Positions 17,240 through 27,308 are shown, counted from the first letter of the stretch. The stretch: DNA of 64,000 nt from CAZRCZ01 sp964598765 (GCA_964598765.1 CAZRCZ010000001.1:1-64000), one strand, 5' to 3'. Numbers and translations: made by a program. Notes: a model not told the origin generated them from the sequence alone.

Positions 17240-20200
17240 ATGTATTCGAATGATGCGTCCTCGGATCGAAGCTGGACTGGACAAAGCTTCGCCAGATCGT
17301 CCGCTTTCATTCTGTTCGCGATGGCGGTATTTGGCGCAACCATATCGCGGGTTTCGGCGGACGGCTCGGCGCCGCAATGGATCTGGGCCGCCAAAACTCA
17401 AGACAACCAAACGGTCTTCTTCCGCCGTGCCTTCGACTTGCCGTCGCCGGTCAAGAAGGCCCGTTTGGTCGTTGATTGCGATAATTCTTTCGAGGCCATG
17501 GTGAACGAGAAGGACGCGCTTTCGGGAAGCGAATGGCAACAGCCGGTCAGCGGATCGCTCGAAAGTTTTCTCAAGAAGGGGAAGAACGTTTTGGCAATTC
17601 AAGCCGTCAACACCGAAGGTCCCGCCGGACTGATCGCGCGGCTGGACATCGAATTCGAGGACGGAGGAAAACTTACTATCTCCACGTCCGAAGATTGGCG
17701 AATCTCCGAAACCCGCGAGAAGGATTGGGAGGACTTGGGACATGATGACTCCGGATGGAAACACGCGAAGAGTCTGGGCGCCGTAGGCGATCCCAATCTG
17801 CCTTGGAGCGGAGTCGTGACCGCCGCTTCGCTTGACTCGGCGGCTCCGGGCGACCGCGACGCCAAACCTCATGAGGAGACGCGCCTTCGTCACGCGCCCG
17901 ATTTCGTCGTCGAGCAAATTTACTTGGTTCCAAAGGGAGAGCAAGGATCGTGGGTTTCCTTGACGGTCGCGCCCAACGGACGGCTGATTGCTTCGGATCA
18001 AGGCACTGCCGGGTTATTTCAGATCACTCCTCCCAAACTCGACGACCCTTCGGGCGAAACCAAAGTCGAAAAAATTCCCGTTGATCTGAGCGGAGCGCAC
18101 GGACTCGTTTGGGCGTTCGACAGTTTGTATGTGGACGTGAATGAAAAGAATGCCGGTCTCTATCGTGTGCGCGGCTCCAACGGGGACGAACACCTCGATT
18201 CAGTTGAAAAGTTGCGGCCTCTTCTGGGAGGCGGCGAACACGGACCGCACGCCGTCCTCTTCGGGACGGACAACAAATCTCTTTTTGTCCTCTGCGGCAA
18301 CCACACCGATTTGACGAATCTGGCGGGGAGTCTTCTGCCCTCGAACTGGAAAGAGGACCTCATCCTACCGCGCCAATGGGATGCCAACGGTCACGCCAAA
18401 GGGCGGCTTGCGCCCGGAGGATGGATTGCGCGAACCGATCCCGACGGCAAGGAGTGGACCATCGTCAGCATCGGCTACCGCAACATGTATGACGCCGTGG
18501 TCAATCGCTTCGGCGATCTTTTCACCTACGATTCCGACATGGAATGGGACATGGGGATGCCGTGGTATGTGCCGACGCGGCTTTGCCACGTCATCAGCGG
18601 GAGCGAATTCGGGTGGCGAAGCGGTTCGGGCCGGTGGCCTGCGTATTACGAGGACAGTCTCCCGTCGGTCATTGACATCGGGCCGGGTTCGCCGACGGGA
18701 GTCGTTTCCGGCGCGGGAGCAAAATTCCCGACACGCTATCAGGACGCGCTCTTTCTCTTGGACTGGACTTTCGGAACCATATGGGCCGCCCATCTTTCGC
18801 CGGAGGGATCGAGCTACACCGCGACCAAGGAGGAATTTGTGAGCGGCGCCCCATTGCCGGTGACCGACGCCGTCATCGGCGCGGACGGCGCGCTCTATTT
18901 CACCATCGGCGGACGCGGCACGCAATCGGCCCTCTATCGGGTGACCTATCACGGCACTGAATCGCTGGTCGCTCCATCGGACGACGACCCTACTGCAAAA
19001 ACAGCGCGCGACGCGCGGCGCGACCTGGAGGCGTTTCATGGTCATCGCGATCCAAAAGCGGTCGAAACCGCATGGCCTCATCTCGGCGACGCAGACCGAT
19101 TCCTGCGATACGCCGCGCGAATCGCCGTTGAGAACCAGCCCGTCGAGGAATGGCAGGATCGCGCGCTCTCGGAACGCGATCCGCTCGCGGCGGCCGTCGC
19201 GTTGATCGCGCTGGCAAGGCAAGGCAAACCCGAAATCCGACCGCAGGCGCTGGAGGCGCTCGCCCGGTTCGATTTGGGTCATCTTCAAGGACAAACGTTG
19301 CTGGCAATGTTGCGAGCGTATGAATTGGTTTTTATTCGACTTGGCTCGCCCGACGCGCGCGAAACGGAGCGCGCTTTGGCGCAACTCGATCCGCTCTTGC
19401 CCGGCAAGACGGTGGAGGCTAACGCCGAAGTCGCCAATCTTCTTGTCTATTTGAAGGCTCCTTCGGCCATCGAAAAATGTCTTGCCCTGATGTCGGACCC
19501 GCGCCCGCAGGAGTTGCCCGATTGGGCGGAGGTGATCAAACGCAATCCCGGCTATGGAAATCCGATTCGCAAAATGTTGGACAATCCTCCTCCGACCCGC
19601 GGCATTCACTACGCCTTTATCCTGCGCAACCTGCGCTACGGTTGGTCCATGCCGCAACGTGAAACCTACTTCAAATTCATCGTCGAAGCCTCGAAGCATC
19701 CGGGGGGCGCAAGCTACGCGGGCTTTCTTCGGAACACCCGGACCGACGCGCTCGCCAATTGCTCCGAGGCCGAGCGCGTCGCGCTGGCGTCCATCACGGG
19801 AGAAAGTCTGGAAGCGCCGCCGCCGTTCGAAGTCAAACTCGTCAAAGGGCCGGGGCGACAATGGAAAATGGATGAGGCCGTCAAGACGGTCGAATCCTCG
19901 CTCAAGGGGCGCAATTTCGAATCGGGGCGCAATGCCTATTACGCGGTCGGATGCAATAAGTGTCACCGCTTTGACGGAGCGGGGGGCGCCATTGGTCCGG
20001 ATCTGACGACCGTTCGGAATAAATTTTCGATTCACGATCTTCTGGAAGCCATCATCGAACCCAGCAAAGTCGTCTCGGATCAATATGCCTCGTCCAACGT
20101 TTCGCTCAAGGACGGAAGGTATTTATCGGGACTCGTGATCCCGACGACCCCGGGCGATCCCAACAGCGACGTCGAGATTTATACCTCGAACCCCGATGAG

Positions 20201-20365
20201 CCTCCGACGCGAACCAAGCGGTCCGAGATCGAAAAGATCGAGCCTTCCAAGGTGTCTCAAATGCCGGAGGCGGCGGTGGACACGCTCTCGGCGGACGAAC
20301 TGCGCGACATGGCGGCGTATTTGCTCTCGATGGGCAATTCCGACGATCCGATGTTTAAGAAGTAG
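17240..20365 (+). CDS. Secreted beta-propeller/CxxCH cytochrome protein
   Basis: This 1041-residue protein is built from a signal peptide (SSAFILFAMAVFGATISRVSA), a jelly-roll-like N-terminal domain (FFRRAFDLPSPVKKARLVVD, typical of glycosidase-associated beta domains), a six-bladed propeller like those of PVC L-sorbosone/glucose-dehydrogenase-like proteins (residues about 230-600), a helical repeat region, and a C-terminal cytochrome c domain with CNKCH. The latter continues IGPDLTTVRNKFSIHDLLEAI..PSKVVSDQY, the pattern of the PVC-type haem-binding CxxCH family. It is probably a periplasmic redox protein in sugar or polysaccharide metabolism. The start with AAGGAAG upstream is preferred over the longer frame from 17189. 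It heads a cluster running to 27176. Confidence 0.88.
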   Translation: MYSNDASSDRSWTGQSFARSSAFILFAMAVFGATISRVSADGSAPQWIWAAKTQDNQTVFFRRAFDLPSPVKKARLVVDCDNSFEAMVNEKDALSGSEWQQPVSGSLESFLKKGKNVLAIQAVNTEGPAGLIARLDIEFEDGGKLTISTSEDWRISETREKDWEDLGHDDSGWKHAKSLGAVGDPNLPWSGVVTAASLDSAAPGDRDAKPHEETRLRHAPDFVVEQIYLVPKGEQGSWVSLTVAPNGRLIASDQGTAGLFQITPPKLDDPSGETKVEKIPVDLSGAHGLVWAFDSLYVDVNEKNAGLYRVRGSNGDEHLDSVEKLRPLLGGGEHGPHAVLFGTDNKSLFVLCGNHTDLTNLAGSLLPSNWKEDLILPRQWDANGHAKGRLAPGGWIARTDPDGKEWTIVSIGYRNMYDAVVNRFGDLFTYDSDMEWDMGMPWYVPTRLCHVISGSEFGWRSGSGRWPAYYEDSLPSVIDIGPGSPTGVVSGAGAKFPTRYQDALFLLDWTFGTIWAAHLSPEGSSYTATKEEFVSGAPLPVTDAVIGADGALYFTIGGRGTQSALYRVTYHGTESLVAPSDDDPTAKTARDARRDLEAFHGHRDPKAVETAWPHLGDADRFLRYAARIAVENQPVEEWQDRALSERDPLAAAVALIALARQGKPEIRPQALEALARFDLGHLQGQTLLAMLRAYELVFIRLGSPDARETERALAQLDPLLPGKTVEANAEVANLLVYLKAPSAIEKCLALMSDPRPQELPDWAEVIKRNPGYGNPIRKMLDNPPPTRGIHYAFILRNLRYGWSMPQRETYFKFIVEASKHPGGASYAGFLRNTRTDALANCSEAERVALASITGESLEAPPPFEVKLVKGPGRQWKMDEAVKTVESSLKGRNFESGRNAYYAVGCNKCHRFDGAGGAIGPDLTTVRNKFSIHDLLEAIIEPSKVVSDQYASSNVSLKDGRYLSGLVIPTTPGDPNSDVEIYTSNPDEPPTRTKRSEIEKIEPSKVSQMPEAAVDTLSADELRDMAAYLLSMGNSDDPMFKK

Positions 20366-20388
20366 TCGCCGATCCCGGAGAGCGTGAC

Positions 20389-23300
20389 ATGGCGTATTTT
20401 CGATTCCGATCCCTTGCGCATGAATCAATCGCGCGGACGGCGCGCATTTTTCTTATCATTTGCGTCGCGATCCTCCATGCAAGGTTGCTTCCCGGCTGGG
20501 AAGGGCATGACTGGAACGAATGGCGTCGGGTCACGACTTGGAAAAGACCCGAATTACAAACCGATCAGGCCGGACGCGCGGACCTCGCGCCGCTTCTAGG
20601 CGAAACCAAAACCGCCTCCGGAGATTCGGTCGCCGCGCTCCGCGATTGGGAAGCGAGAAGCGCGCAATACTCCCAAGTGATTCAAGCGATCCTCGGCGAG
20701 CCGACCGCCTTGAAAAAGCCTCCCGCGGAGGCGCGCGAATTGGGAGCGGAGGATTTGGGAGATTACACTCGCCGCCACGTCTTGATTCGCGCCGAACCCG
20801 ATGATTGGATTCCGGCCTATCTTCTCACGCCGAAGAAGCTTCCTGAACCGCGCGCGCCGGCCATGATTTGCCTCCATCAAACGGTGGCGCAAGGCAAGGA
20901 CGAACCGTGCGGGATCAAAGGCGATCCCGAACTGGCCTATGCTTTGGAACTGGTCAAGCGAGGTTACGTTTGCATCGCGCCCGACGCGATCGGATTTGGA
21001 GAGAGAATAACCAGCGGCGCCGAACCTTATCACGACAGCATCGCGTTCTACCGCAAGCATCCCCAGTGGTCATTTATGGGCAAGATGATCTGGGACGTAA
21101 GCCGAGTTGTTGACTATCTTGAAACGCTTCCGGTCGTTGATTCCGCGAGAATCGGATGTATCGGCCATTCGCACGGAGCCTATGGGGGTCTCTTCGCGGC
21201 GGCGTTCGAGCCGCGCATCAAAGCGGTTGTCGCAAGTTGCGGCTTCACTACTTTACGGAGCGATCCCAACCCGGAGCGTTGGTCGCACCTCACCGCGCTT
21301 ATTCCCCAACTCGGATTTTATCTCCCGCAAGCGTCCGACGTTCCATTTGATTGGCAACACGTCCTCGCCCTCATCGCTCCCCGACGGCTTTTTGTCTGGT
21401 ATGCGACGAAGGACGCGATCTTTCCTCGGACGGAAAATTTGAGCGGACTGCTCGCGGATGTAAAAAACGTTTACACGCTCGACGGGAAACCTGACGCGCT
21501 CGCATGGGACGCCTTTGACGGACCGCACCAATTCCCCAAACAAGCGCGCGAGAAAGCGTACCGATGGCTTGAGGAGGGATTTTCCAAGAATCGAGCCAAT
21601 TCGAAGTTGCGGGTCTTGGCCGGAGCATCCACCGGATCTGACCCGGCTTCTGCGGCATTGAAACCCGCCAGCGCATTTTTCCCCGCCCCTTTGGTTGCGC
21701 GGGCGCAATCGAACGCCAAGAACCACGCATGGGCCGCAACAATCCGCGACTCGCTGGTCGCGGCGGCCAAGCCTTGGATGGAACTTTCCGATGACCATCT
21801 CTGGAGTCTCATGTTCGGCAACACGATCAAGCGCGCATGGCAAGTGTGGTCGAATGGTTATTGCCCCTCCTGCAAGAATCCCGTTCCGATGTATGAATGG
21901 GTTCCCGACGCGCTGAATCATCCGTGGAAATTGCGTTGCCCGAAGTGCGGAGAATACTTTCCAAAGAATGATTTCCAAAGGTTTTATGAATCCGGACTGA
22001 ATCAGCAGGGTCTTTTCCTGCCGGACCGCGCCGACCGATCCCTGCTTTTCAATGCGGACCACCCCGATCCCTCCGACCCGCTCCACAAATTCGGCGTTGA
22101 TGACGGAGAGGGTTACGTTGAAGGAGACAAACGCTGGCGGTTCATCAATTATTACCTCATCTTCGGACAGTGGAAACAGGCCATTGTCGGGGGGATTCAC
22201 AATTTGGCGGCGGCCTACGTGGCGACAGGGGACGCGGTTTATGCCCGCAAGGCGGGAATTCTTCTCGATAGGCTCGCCGACTTTTATCCCACGTTCGATT
22301 TCGGCAAGGAAGGGGTCATGTATGAAGGTCCGCCCCGATCCGGATACGTCTCGACGTGGCATGACGCCTGTGTCGAAGCGCTCGATTTGGCGCTCTCCTA
22401 CGATGCCGTTTTCGAGGGCATGGCTCACGACTCCGGGCTGGTTGAGTTTCTCGCCGCGAAATCGGCCCAACACCATCTGGACGCGCCGAAAACCTCCTTT
22501 GCGATTATCCAGCGAAACATCGAGGAACACGTCTTTCGCGATACATTAAACAATCGGCCGAAGATCGAATCGAATTATCCCATGACGGACGTGACGAACG
22601 TCACGTTGCACACGGTCTTGGATTGGCCCCGAAACCGCGCCGAGGTGATGACGATGCTCGACGCCATCATCGCCAAGGCGACCGCCGTGGACGGGCTGAC
22701 CGGCGAAAAGGGAATCGCCGGATACTCGGTGATCGCGCCGCAGATGATCGCCGCGCTATTGGGGCGGTATGCGCGGAACGATCCTCAATTCCTTGGCGAG
22801 ACCCTCCAAAGGCATCCTCCTTTGCGCGACATGTATCGCTTCCACATTGATACATGGTGCCTCGGGCTTTACTACCCGCGAACGGGAGACACCGGAGCAT
22901 TCGCCGAGCGAAATCCCTCTTACGCGGGGCTCGCGTTTACCAAAAATCCGGGGATCAATCCCTCGTCCTACGCCTTTCTCTGGGAATTGTTCAAGGCTAC
23001 CGGGGATAAGGATTTCGTCCGCGTTCTTTACGGCGCGAATGCAAATTCCGCCGAGGGGTTGCCTTTCGATTTGTTCGCGGCAAATCCGGGAGAGATGCAA
23101 GCCGAAACGGCGCGAGTGATCGCCGAATCCGGTTCGGAAATCAAATTGGCGAGCGTCAACAAGACCGAATGGGGATTGGCCATTCTGCGCTCGGGCGCGG
23201 ACGCGAACGCCCGAGCGGCGTGGCTGGATTACGATTCGGGCGAGCGCCACGGCCACGCGGATGGGATGACGATCGGTCTTTTCGCGCACGGGCTGGACCT

Positions 23301-24399
23301 TTTACCCGACTTCGGATACCCGCCCGTTCAATTTGGCGGATGGACCGCGCCAAGGGCCGTTTGGTATACGCAAACCGCGTCGCACAACACGATCTCCGTG
23401 GACCGCAAAAATACGGCCCCCGGATCCGGCAAGACCACGCTTTGGTTTGACGGCGTTCAGTTCCACGCCGTCCGGGCGGCGGCGCCGAAATTGATTGGGG
23501 GAACGCAATTTGAGCGATTGATCGCGCTTTTGGACATCTCGGAAAAGGATTCCTATTTGCTCGACATTTTCCGCGTAGCCGGCGGGAGCGAGCATACGCG
23601 GTTCACGCACGGACACTTCGGGAAGGCAACCGTCGCCGGTCTGACATTGGAGAAAACGGAGCAATCGCCATACGGCGAAGTCATGCGCAATTTCAACCGC
23701 GATCCCGCGCCCTCGCCGGGATGGAGCGCGGATTGGAGCGCGCAGGATTACCTCAAGTTCCTTCCTCCCGGTAGTGACGTGCACCTACGGCTTACCGACA
23801 TTACGCGAGACGCGGCTGTCCAGACCGCCGAAACTTGGGTCGCGGTGGGACGCTATGGCGGCACAGCGGACGCTTGGATTCCGAGTGTGTTGGTCACTCG
23901 CCGCGCGGATCACGAGCCTTTGGCCTCGACCTTCGTTTCCGTCATGGATCCCTATGAGGCGAAATCAAACGTTTTCTCCGTCCGCGGACTACAACTTTGC
24001 AACGACGCAGGAGAAACCCTTTCCGATGATGTAGTCGGGGTGGAAATCCGACTCGCCGACGGACGGCGCGACATTATCGTCTCAACGAGCAACCGCCCTG
24101 CGGGTGAAGGGACCGAAGGTTCGACTCGGCCGTCCGGGCCCGTCGTTCTCGAAAAGGAGTACGATTTGAAATTTGACGGCGATTTCTGCATCCTCCGTTA
24201 TGATGCGCAAGGGCGAATCGGTCGCATGTTGTTTAGCCGGGGCGCTTCGCTTCGCGCGGGAAATGTTCGGATCCAATCGAAAGACGTCGAGGCGAATGTC
24301 GAACTGGACTTGAGCAACAGGCAGAATCCGATCATCGCCGGTCCTCCGAATACCGTGGACCTCGTCGAAGTCGCGGGTGTTAGATTGTGGCCGCGATGA
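20389..24399 (+). CDS. Esterase - heparinase II/III fusion protein
   Basis: The 1336-residue ORF joins two enzymes. Residues about 60-405 are a dienelactone-hydrolase/acetyl-xylan-esterase-like alpha/beta hydrolase: GHSHGAYGG with Ser261 as nucleophile, an Asp in WYATKDAIFP and a His in FDGPHQFPKQ. After a short Ala/Ser-rich linker, residues about 435-1336 form a heparinase II/III-type polysaccharide lyase: a helical barrel (IHNLAAAYVATGDAVYARKA) and a beta-sandwich with GHADGMTIGLFAHGLDLLPDFGYP. The lyase opens with a Cys-rich YCPSC...RCPKCGEYFPKND, a putative zinc site. The N terminus has a membrane segment (ARIFLIICVAILHARLL), so the protein is likely exported. Such a chain could deacylate and then cleave a uronic-acid polymer. 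It ends in ATGA with the next gene. Confidence 0.85.
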   Translation: MAYFRFRSLAHESIARTARIFLIICVAILHARLLPGWEGHDWNEWRRVTTWKRPELQTDQAGRADLAPLLGETKTASGDSVAALRDWEARSAQYSQVIQAILGEPTALKKPPAEARELGAEDLGDYTRRHVLIRAEPDDWIPAYLLTPKKLPEPRAPAMICLHQTVAQGKDEPCGIKGDPELAYALELVKRGYVCIAPDAIGFGERITSGAEPYHDSIAFYRKHPQWSFMGKMIWDVSRVVDYLETLPVVDSARIGCIGHSHGAYGGLFAAAFEPRIKAVVASCGFTTLRSDPNPERWSHLTALIPQLGFYLPQASDVPFDWQHVLALIAPRRLFVWYATKDAIFPRTENLSGLLADVKNVYTLDGKPDALAWDAFDGPHQFPKQAREKAYRWLEEGFSKNRANSKLRVLAGASTGSDPASAALKPASAFFPAPLVARAQSNAKNHAWAATIRDSLVAAAKPWMELSDDHLWSLMFGNTIKRAWQVWSNGYCPSCKNPVPMYEWVPDALNHPWKLRCPKCGEYFPKNDFQRFYESGLNQQGLFLPDRADRSLLFNADHPDPSDPLHKFGVDDGEGYVEGDKRWRFINYYLIFGQWKQAIVGGIHNLAAAYVATGDAVYARKAGILLDRLADFYPTFDFGKEGVMYEGPPRSGYVSTWHDACVEALDLALSYDAVFEGMAHDSGLVEFLAAKSAQHHLDAPKTSFAIIQRNIEEHVFRDTLNNRPKIESNYPMTDVTNVTLHTVLDWPRNRAEVMTMLDAIIAKATAVDGLTGEKGIAGYSVIAPQMIAALLGRYARNDPQFLGETLQRHPPLRDMYRFHIDTWCLGLYYPRTGDTGAFAERNPSYAGLAFTKNPGINPSSYAFLWELFKATGDKDFVRVLYGANANSAEGLPFDLFAANPGEMQAETARVIAESGSEIKLASVNKTEWGLAILRSGADANARAAWLDYDSGERHGHADGMTIGLFAHGLDLLPDFGYPPVQFGGWTAPRAVWYTQTASHNTISVDRKNTAPGSGKTTLWFDGVQFHAVRAAAPKLIGGTQFERLIALLDISEKDSYLLDIFRVAGGSEHTRFTHGHFGKATVAGLTLEKTEQSPYGEVMRNFNRDPAPSPGWSADWSAQDYLKFLPPGSDVHLRLTDITRDAAVQTAETWVAVGRYGGTADAWIPSVLVTRRADHEPLASTFVSVMDPYEAKSNVFSVRGLQLCNDAGETLSDDVVGVEIRLADGRRDIIVSTSNRPAGEGTEGSTRPSGPVVLEKEYDLKFDGDFCILRYDAQGRIGRMLFSRGASLRAGNVRIQSKDVEANVELDLSNRQNPIIAGPPNTVDLVEVAGVRLWPR

Positions 24400-25808
24400 G
24401 TATGGCGATTTCCCACCGGATCATTCAGATGCGTAAGAATCGGCGTTTCATCCTTTCATTATTTCTGGCCCTTGCCATTTTTTTGCCGGGCGCGCCGATT
24501 CATGCCGACGAAACGACTTGGCGCGTCGGCGCGGCTCAGTCCAAGATCACGCCGATCAAGCTTTTCTGGTTGGCCGGATTCGCCGCGCGCACAAAACCGG
24601 CGGAAGGAACGCTGGACGATCTCTATTGCAAGGCGCTCGCGCTCGAAGCTTCCGACGGGGGAACGTGCGTTGTGGTCACGCTTGATCTGGTCGGCATCCC
24701 CAAGTGGCTCTATGACCGGCTCTCCGTGGAGATTCAACGCCGTCACGGCCTCGACCGAAGCCGAATTCGTTTTGCGACCTCCCACACGCATTCCGGCCCG
24801 GTCCTTCGCGGCGCGCTTCAGGATATTTATCCACTCGATGACGAGCAACGAAGCCGCATCAACAATTACTCCGGCCAACTGGAGGGAATCATCCTTGCGA
24901 CGGTGGATCGCGCGTTGACCTCGCTCGCTCCGGCGAGACTCTGGACGGGGGAAGGGCAAGCGTTCTTCGCATGCAATCGTCGCACCAACGACGAACGCGA
25001 AGCCGTTCAAAAGCTGGCCGACGGGAAAACACCCAAGGGTCCGTCCGATTACGCCGTGCCGGTGCTCGCCGTTAAATCGCCCGAGGGCAGAATTCGAGCC
25101 GTGCTTTTCGGCTATGCGGCGCACACTTCGGCCTTGACGGACAATTACCTTTGGTCGGCGGACTACGCGGGCGCGACGCAACGCGCGCTCGAAGCAAAAC
25201 ACGCGGGCGCGACGGCGATGTTCTTCCAAGGTTGCGGGAGCGATCAAAGCGCGATTCCGCGGGGCACGGTCGAGAAGTGCCGGAAGTTGGGAGAACTTCT
25301 CGCGTCCGCCGTCGAGGATGTTCTTCAAAAGCCGATGCGTCCGGTGGAGTCCCGTTTTCGGACGGCCCTTGAATTCATCAATCTGGATTTCGGCGAGCAA
25401 CCTTCGCAGGCGGAGTTGACCGAAGCGGCCAAGCGGGAAGATTACCGCGCGCGTTGGGCGCGGCGGTTGCTCTCCGAGTCCGCGGCAGGCCATGTTTTTG
25501 AACGCGGTTATACCGAGTATCCGGTTCAGGTGTGGAAATTGGGCGGCGATCAAATTTGGATCGCGCTCGGCGGAGAGGTCTGCGTGGATTACGCGCTCCG
25601 CTTCAAGAAGGAAATCGGACCGCGCGTTTGGGTTGAAGGCTATTCCAATGACGTAATGGCTTACATCCCTTCCCGGCGACTTTGGGAGGAAGGAGGCTAT
25701 CAAGCGGGCGCGTTCGACGTCTATGGTCTCCCCGCCAACCGTTGGTGTTCGGATATTGAGGATCGGATCGCCGGTTCGGTAATCCGCCTGACGGAGAAGG
25801 TTCGTTAA
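24396..25808 (+). CDS. Neutral/alkaline ceramidase N-domain-like protein, secreted
   Basis: This 470-residue protein matches the N-terminal domain of neutral/alkaline non-lysosomal ceramidases. The features seen are WRVGAAQSKITPI, the His-rich RFATSHTHSGPVL, YAAHTSALTDNYLWSADYAG and MFFQGCGSDQSAIPRG, the last including the metal and catalytic region. A signal peptide (RRFILSLFLALAIFLPGAPIHA) follows an internal Met at 24429. The ATG at 24396 overlaps the previous stop as ATGA and is taken as the start, though 24429 is plausible. Bacterial homologues in PVC genomes are numerous and usually uncharacterised; ceramide is not a confident substrate, and an amide or ester on a glycoconjugate is as likely. 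Confidence 0.85.
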   Translation: MSMAISHRIIQMRKNRRFILSLFLALAIFLPGAPIHADETTWRVGAAQSKITPIKLFWLAGFAARTKPAEGTLDDLYCKALALEASDGGTCVVVTLDLVGIPKWLYDRLSVEIQRRHGLDRSRIRFATSHTHSGPVLRGALQDIYPLDDEQRSRINNYSGQLEGIILATVDRALTSLAPARLWTGEGQAFFACNRRTNDEREAVQKLADGKTPKGPSDYAVPVLAVKSPEGRIRAVLFGYAAHTSALTDNYLWSADYAGATQRALEAKHAGATAMFFQGCGSDQSAIPRGTVEKCRKLGELLASAVEDVLQKPMRPVESRFRTALEFINLDFGEQPSQAELTEAAKREDYRARWARRLLSESAAGHVFERGYTEYPVQVWKLGGDQIWIALGGEVCVDYALRFKKEIGPRVWVEGYSNDVMAYIPSRRLWEEGGYQAGAFDVYGLPANRWCSDIEDRIAGSVIRLTEKVR

Positions 25809-27176
25809 ATGGACAAGCGACCGACCCGTCGTGAATTCATCAACAAGGCCGCCGTTGCCGGAGTCGGCGCGACGCTCGCATGGTCGGGAGTCGCGCGAGG
25901 GGCGACGCCCCGTGCGAAGCCCGCAAGTTTAGGAGGTCCGAAGGCGCATCCGGGCGGTTTCCCCGACTGGCCCGTCTTCGACGAAAAGGAGGAACGCGCG
26001 CTGATCGAGACCCTTCGAACCGGACATTGGTTCCGGGGCACTGGCAAAGCCGTGGTTCACTTTGAGGAGGCGTTCAAGAACCTCATGGGAGCCGGCCATT
26101 GCGTTGCGACCTCTTGCGGGACGACCGCTCTCTTGGCCTCGCTCGGCGCAATCGAACTGGGTCCGGGGGACGAAGTTCTCATCCCGCCTTATACGTTTGT
26201 CGCAACCTTCAACTGCGTGACGGCGCATCATGCGTTGCCGGTTTTCGTGGATACCGATCCGGAGTCCTTCCAAATGAACGCGGAGCAGATCGAATCCGCG
26301 ATCACCAAGGAAACCCGGGCGATTCTGCCCGTTCACATCGGCGGCTCGCCGGCAAATTTGGATAAGATCATGGAAGTTTCAAGTCGTCGGCAACTGCCCG
26401 TGATTGAAGACGCCTGTCAGGCACACCTCGCCGAATGGCGCGGGCGAAAGGTCGGAACGTGGGGACTTGCCGGTTGCTTCAGCTTTCAGGCGTCAAAGAA
26501 TCTCACGTCGGGCGAAGGAGGAGCCGTTCTCACCAACGACGGCGAGTTCGCCGAGGCGTGCTATAATTTTCATTATCAGGGTCGCGCTAAAAAATTGTCC
26601 GGAGCGAATTGGTCCGGTTTCGGCGCGCGCGGATTGAACCTCCGCCTTTCGGAATTCCAAGGGGCGTTGCTCGTCGCTCAGATGTCTCGCCTTGCCGAGC
26701 AATCCGCGCGGCGTTCGGACAATGCGGCTTGCCTGACAAAATTGCTTTCGGAGATTCCCGGGATCCGTCCGGCAAAGCTACACGAAGGAACCACCCGTAG
26801 CGCGTATCACCTTTATATGTTCCGATACGATCAGAGACAATTCGCCGGTTTGCCGCGCGACAAATTTCTATCGGCTCTGAGCGCCGAGGGCGTTCCGGCT
26901 TCGTCGGGTTATGCCCCCCTGAACCGGAGCGAGTATGTGCGGGGGCTTGCGCGTAGCAAGGCGTTTCTCAAAATTTATGGCGAGCGGCGCATGAAGCAAT
27001 GGCTCGATCAGACGGAGGCTTGTCCTCAGAATGACCGAGTATGCGCCGAGGCCGTCTGGTTCACGCAGAACCTTCTGCTGGGAACGAGAGAAGACATGGA
27101 ACAAATCGCCGAGGCAATCGCGAAGATACAGAGATACGCATCTGAATTGGAAGGTGGTCCTTCCGATACAAAGTGA
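25809..27176 (+). CDS. DegT/DnrJ/EryC1/StrS aminotransferase with Tat-type N terminus
   Basis: This 455-residue protein is a PLP-dependent sugar aminotransferase of the DegT family. It has TSCGTTALLASLGAIELGPGDEVLIPPYTF, EDACQAHLAEWRGRKVGTWG and SFQASKNLTSGEGG, where the Lys is the Schiff-base residue. The N terminus begins RPTRREFINKAAVAGVGATL, a twin-arginine signal, so the enzyme seems to be exported, which is odd for a family that normally acts on cytoplasmic nucleotide sugars. It starts directly after the ceramidase-like stop with no gap. Export could require PLP to be inserted before Tat transport. Alternatively the protein is a secreted relative acting on a non-nucleotide substrate. 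Confidence 0.87.
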   Translation: MDKRPTRREFINKAAVAGVGATLAWSGVARGATPRAKPASLGGPKAHPGGFPDWPVFDEKEERALIETLRTGHWFRGTGKAVVHFEEAFKNLMGAGHCVATSCGTTALLASLGAIELGPGDEVLIPPYTFVATFNCVTAHHALPVFVDTDPESFQMNAEQIESAITKETRAILPVHIGGSPANLDKIMEVSSRRQLPVIEDACQAHLAEWRGRKVGTWGLAGCFSFQASKNLTSGEGGAVLTNDGEFAEACYNFHYQGRAKKLSGANWSGFGARGLNLRLSEFQGALLVAQMSRLAEQSARRSDNAACLTKLLSEIPGIRPAKLHEGTTRSAYHLYMFRYDQRQFAGLPRDKFLSALSAEGVPASSGYAPLNRSEYVRGLARSKAFLKIYGERRMKQWLDQTEACPQNDRVCAEAVWFTQNLLLGTREDMEQIAEAIAKIQRYASELEGGPSDTK

Positions 27177-27292
27177 TTTTCCTGATCCCTTTTGCGTAGG
27201 AAACGCCAAGTGTCGCGGCCAAAAAGGGCCAGATTGATTTTTCTCTTGGACATTTCCGCTCCATGATCGCCTTAGCATTCGGTATCCGCCGC

Positions 27293-27308
27293 TGGCACGG
27301 TGATTGCT
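27293..27308 (+). promoter_or_regulatory. Sigma-54 (-24/-12) promoter of the nitrate operon
   Basis: TGGCACGGTGATTGCT matches the RpoN consensus TGGCAC-R-N4-TTGCW at every defined position. The GC of the -12 element is at 27306-27307, putting the transcript start near 27319, about 45 bases before the first ATG at 27364. The site lies in the gap between the aminotransferase gene and the nitrate operon, on the operon's strand. Confidence 0.85.
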
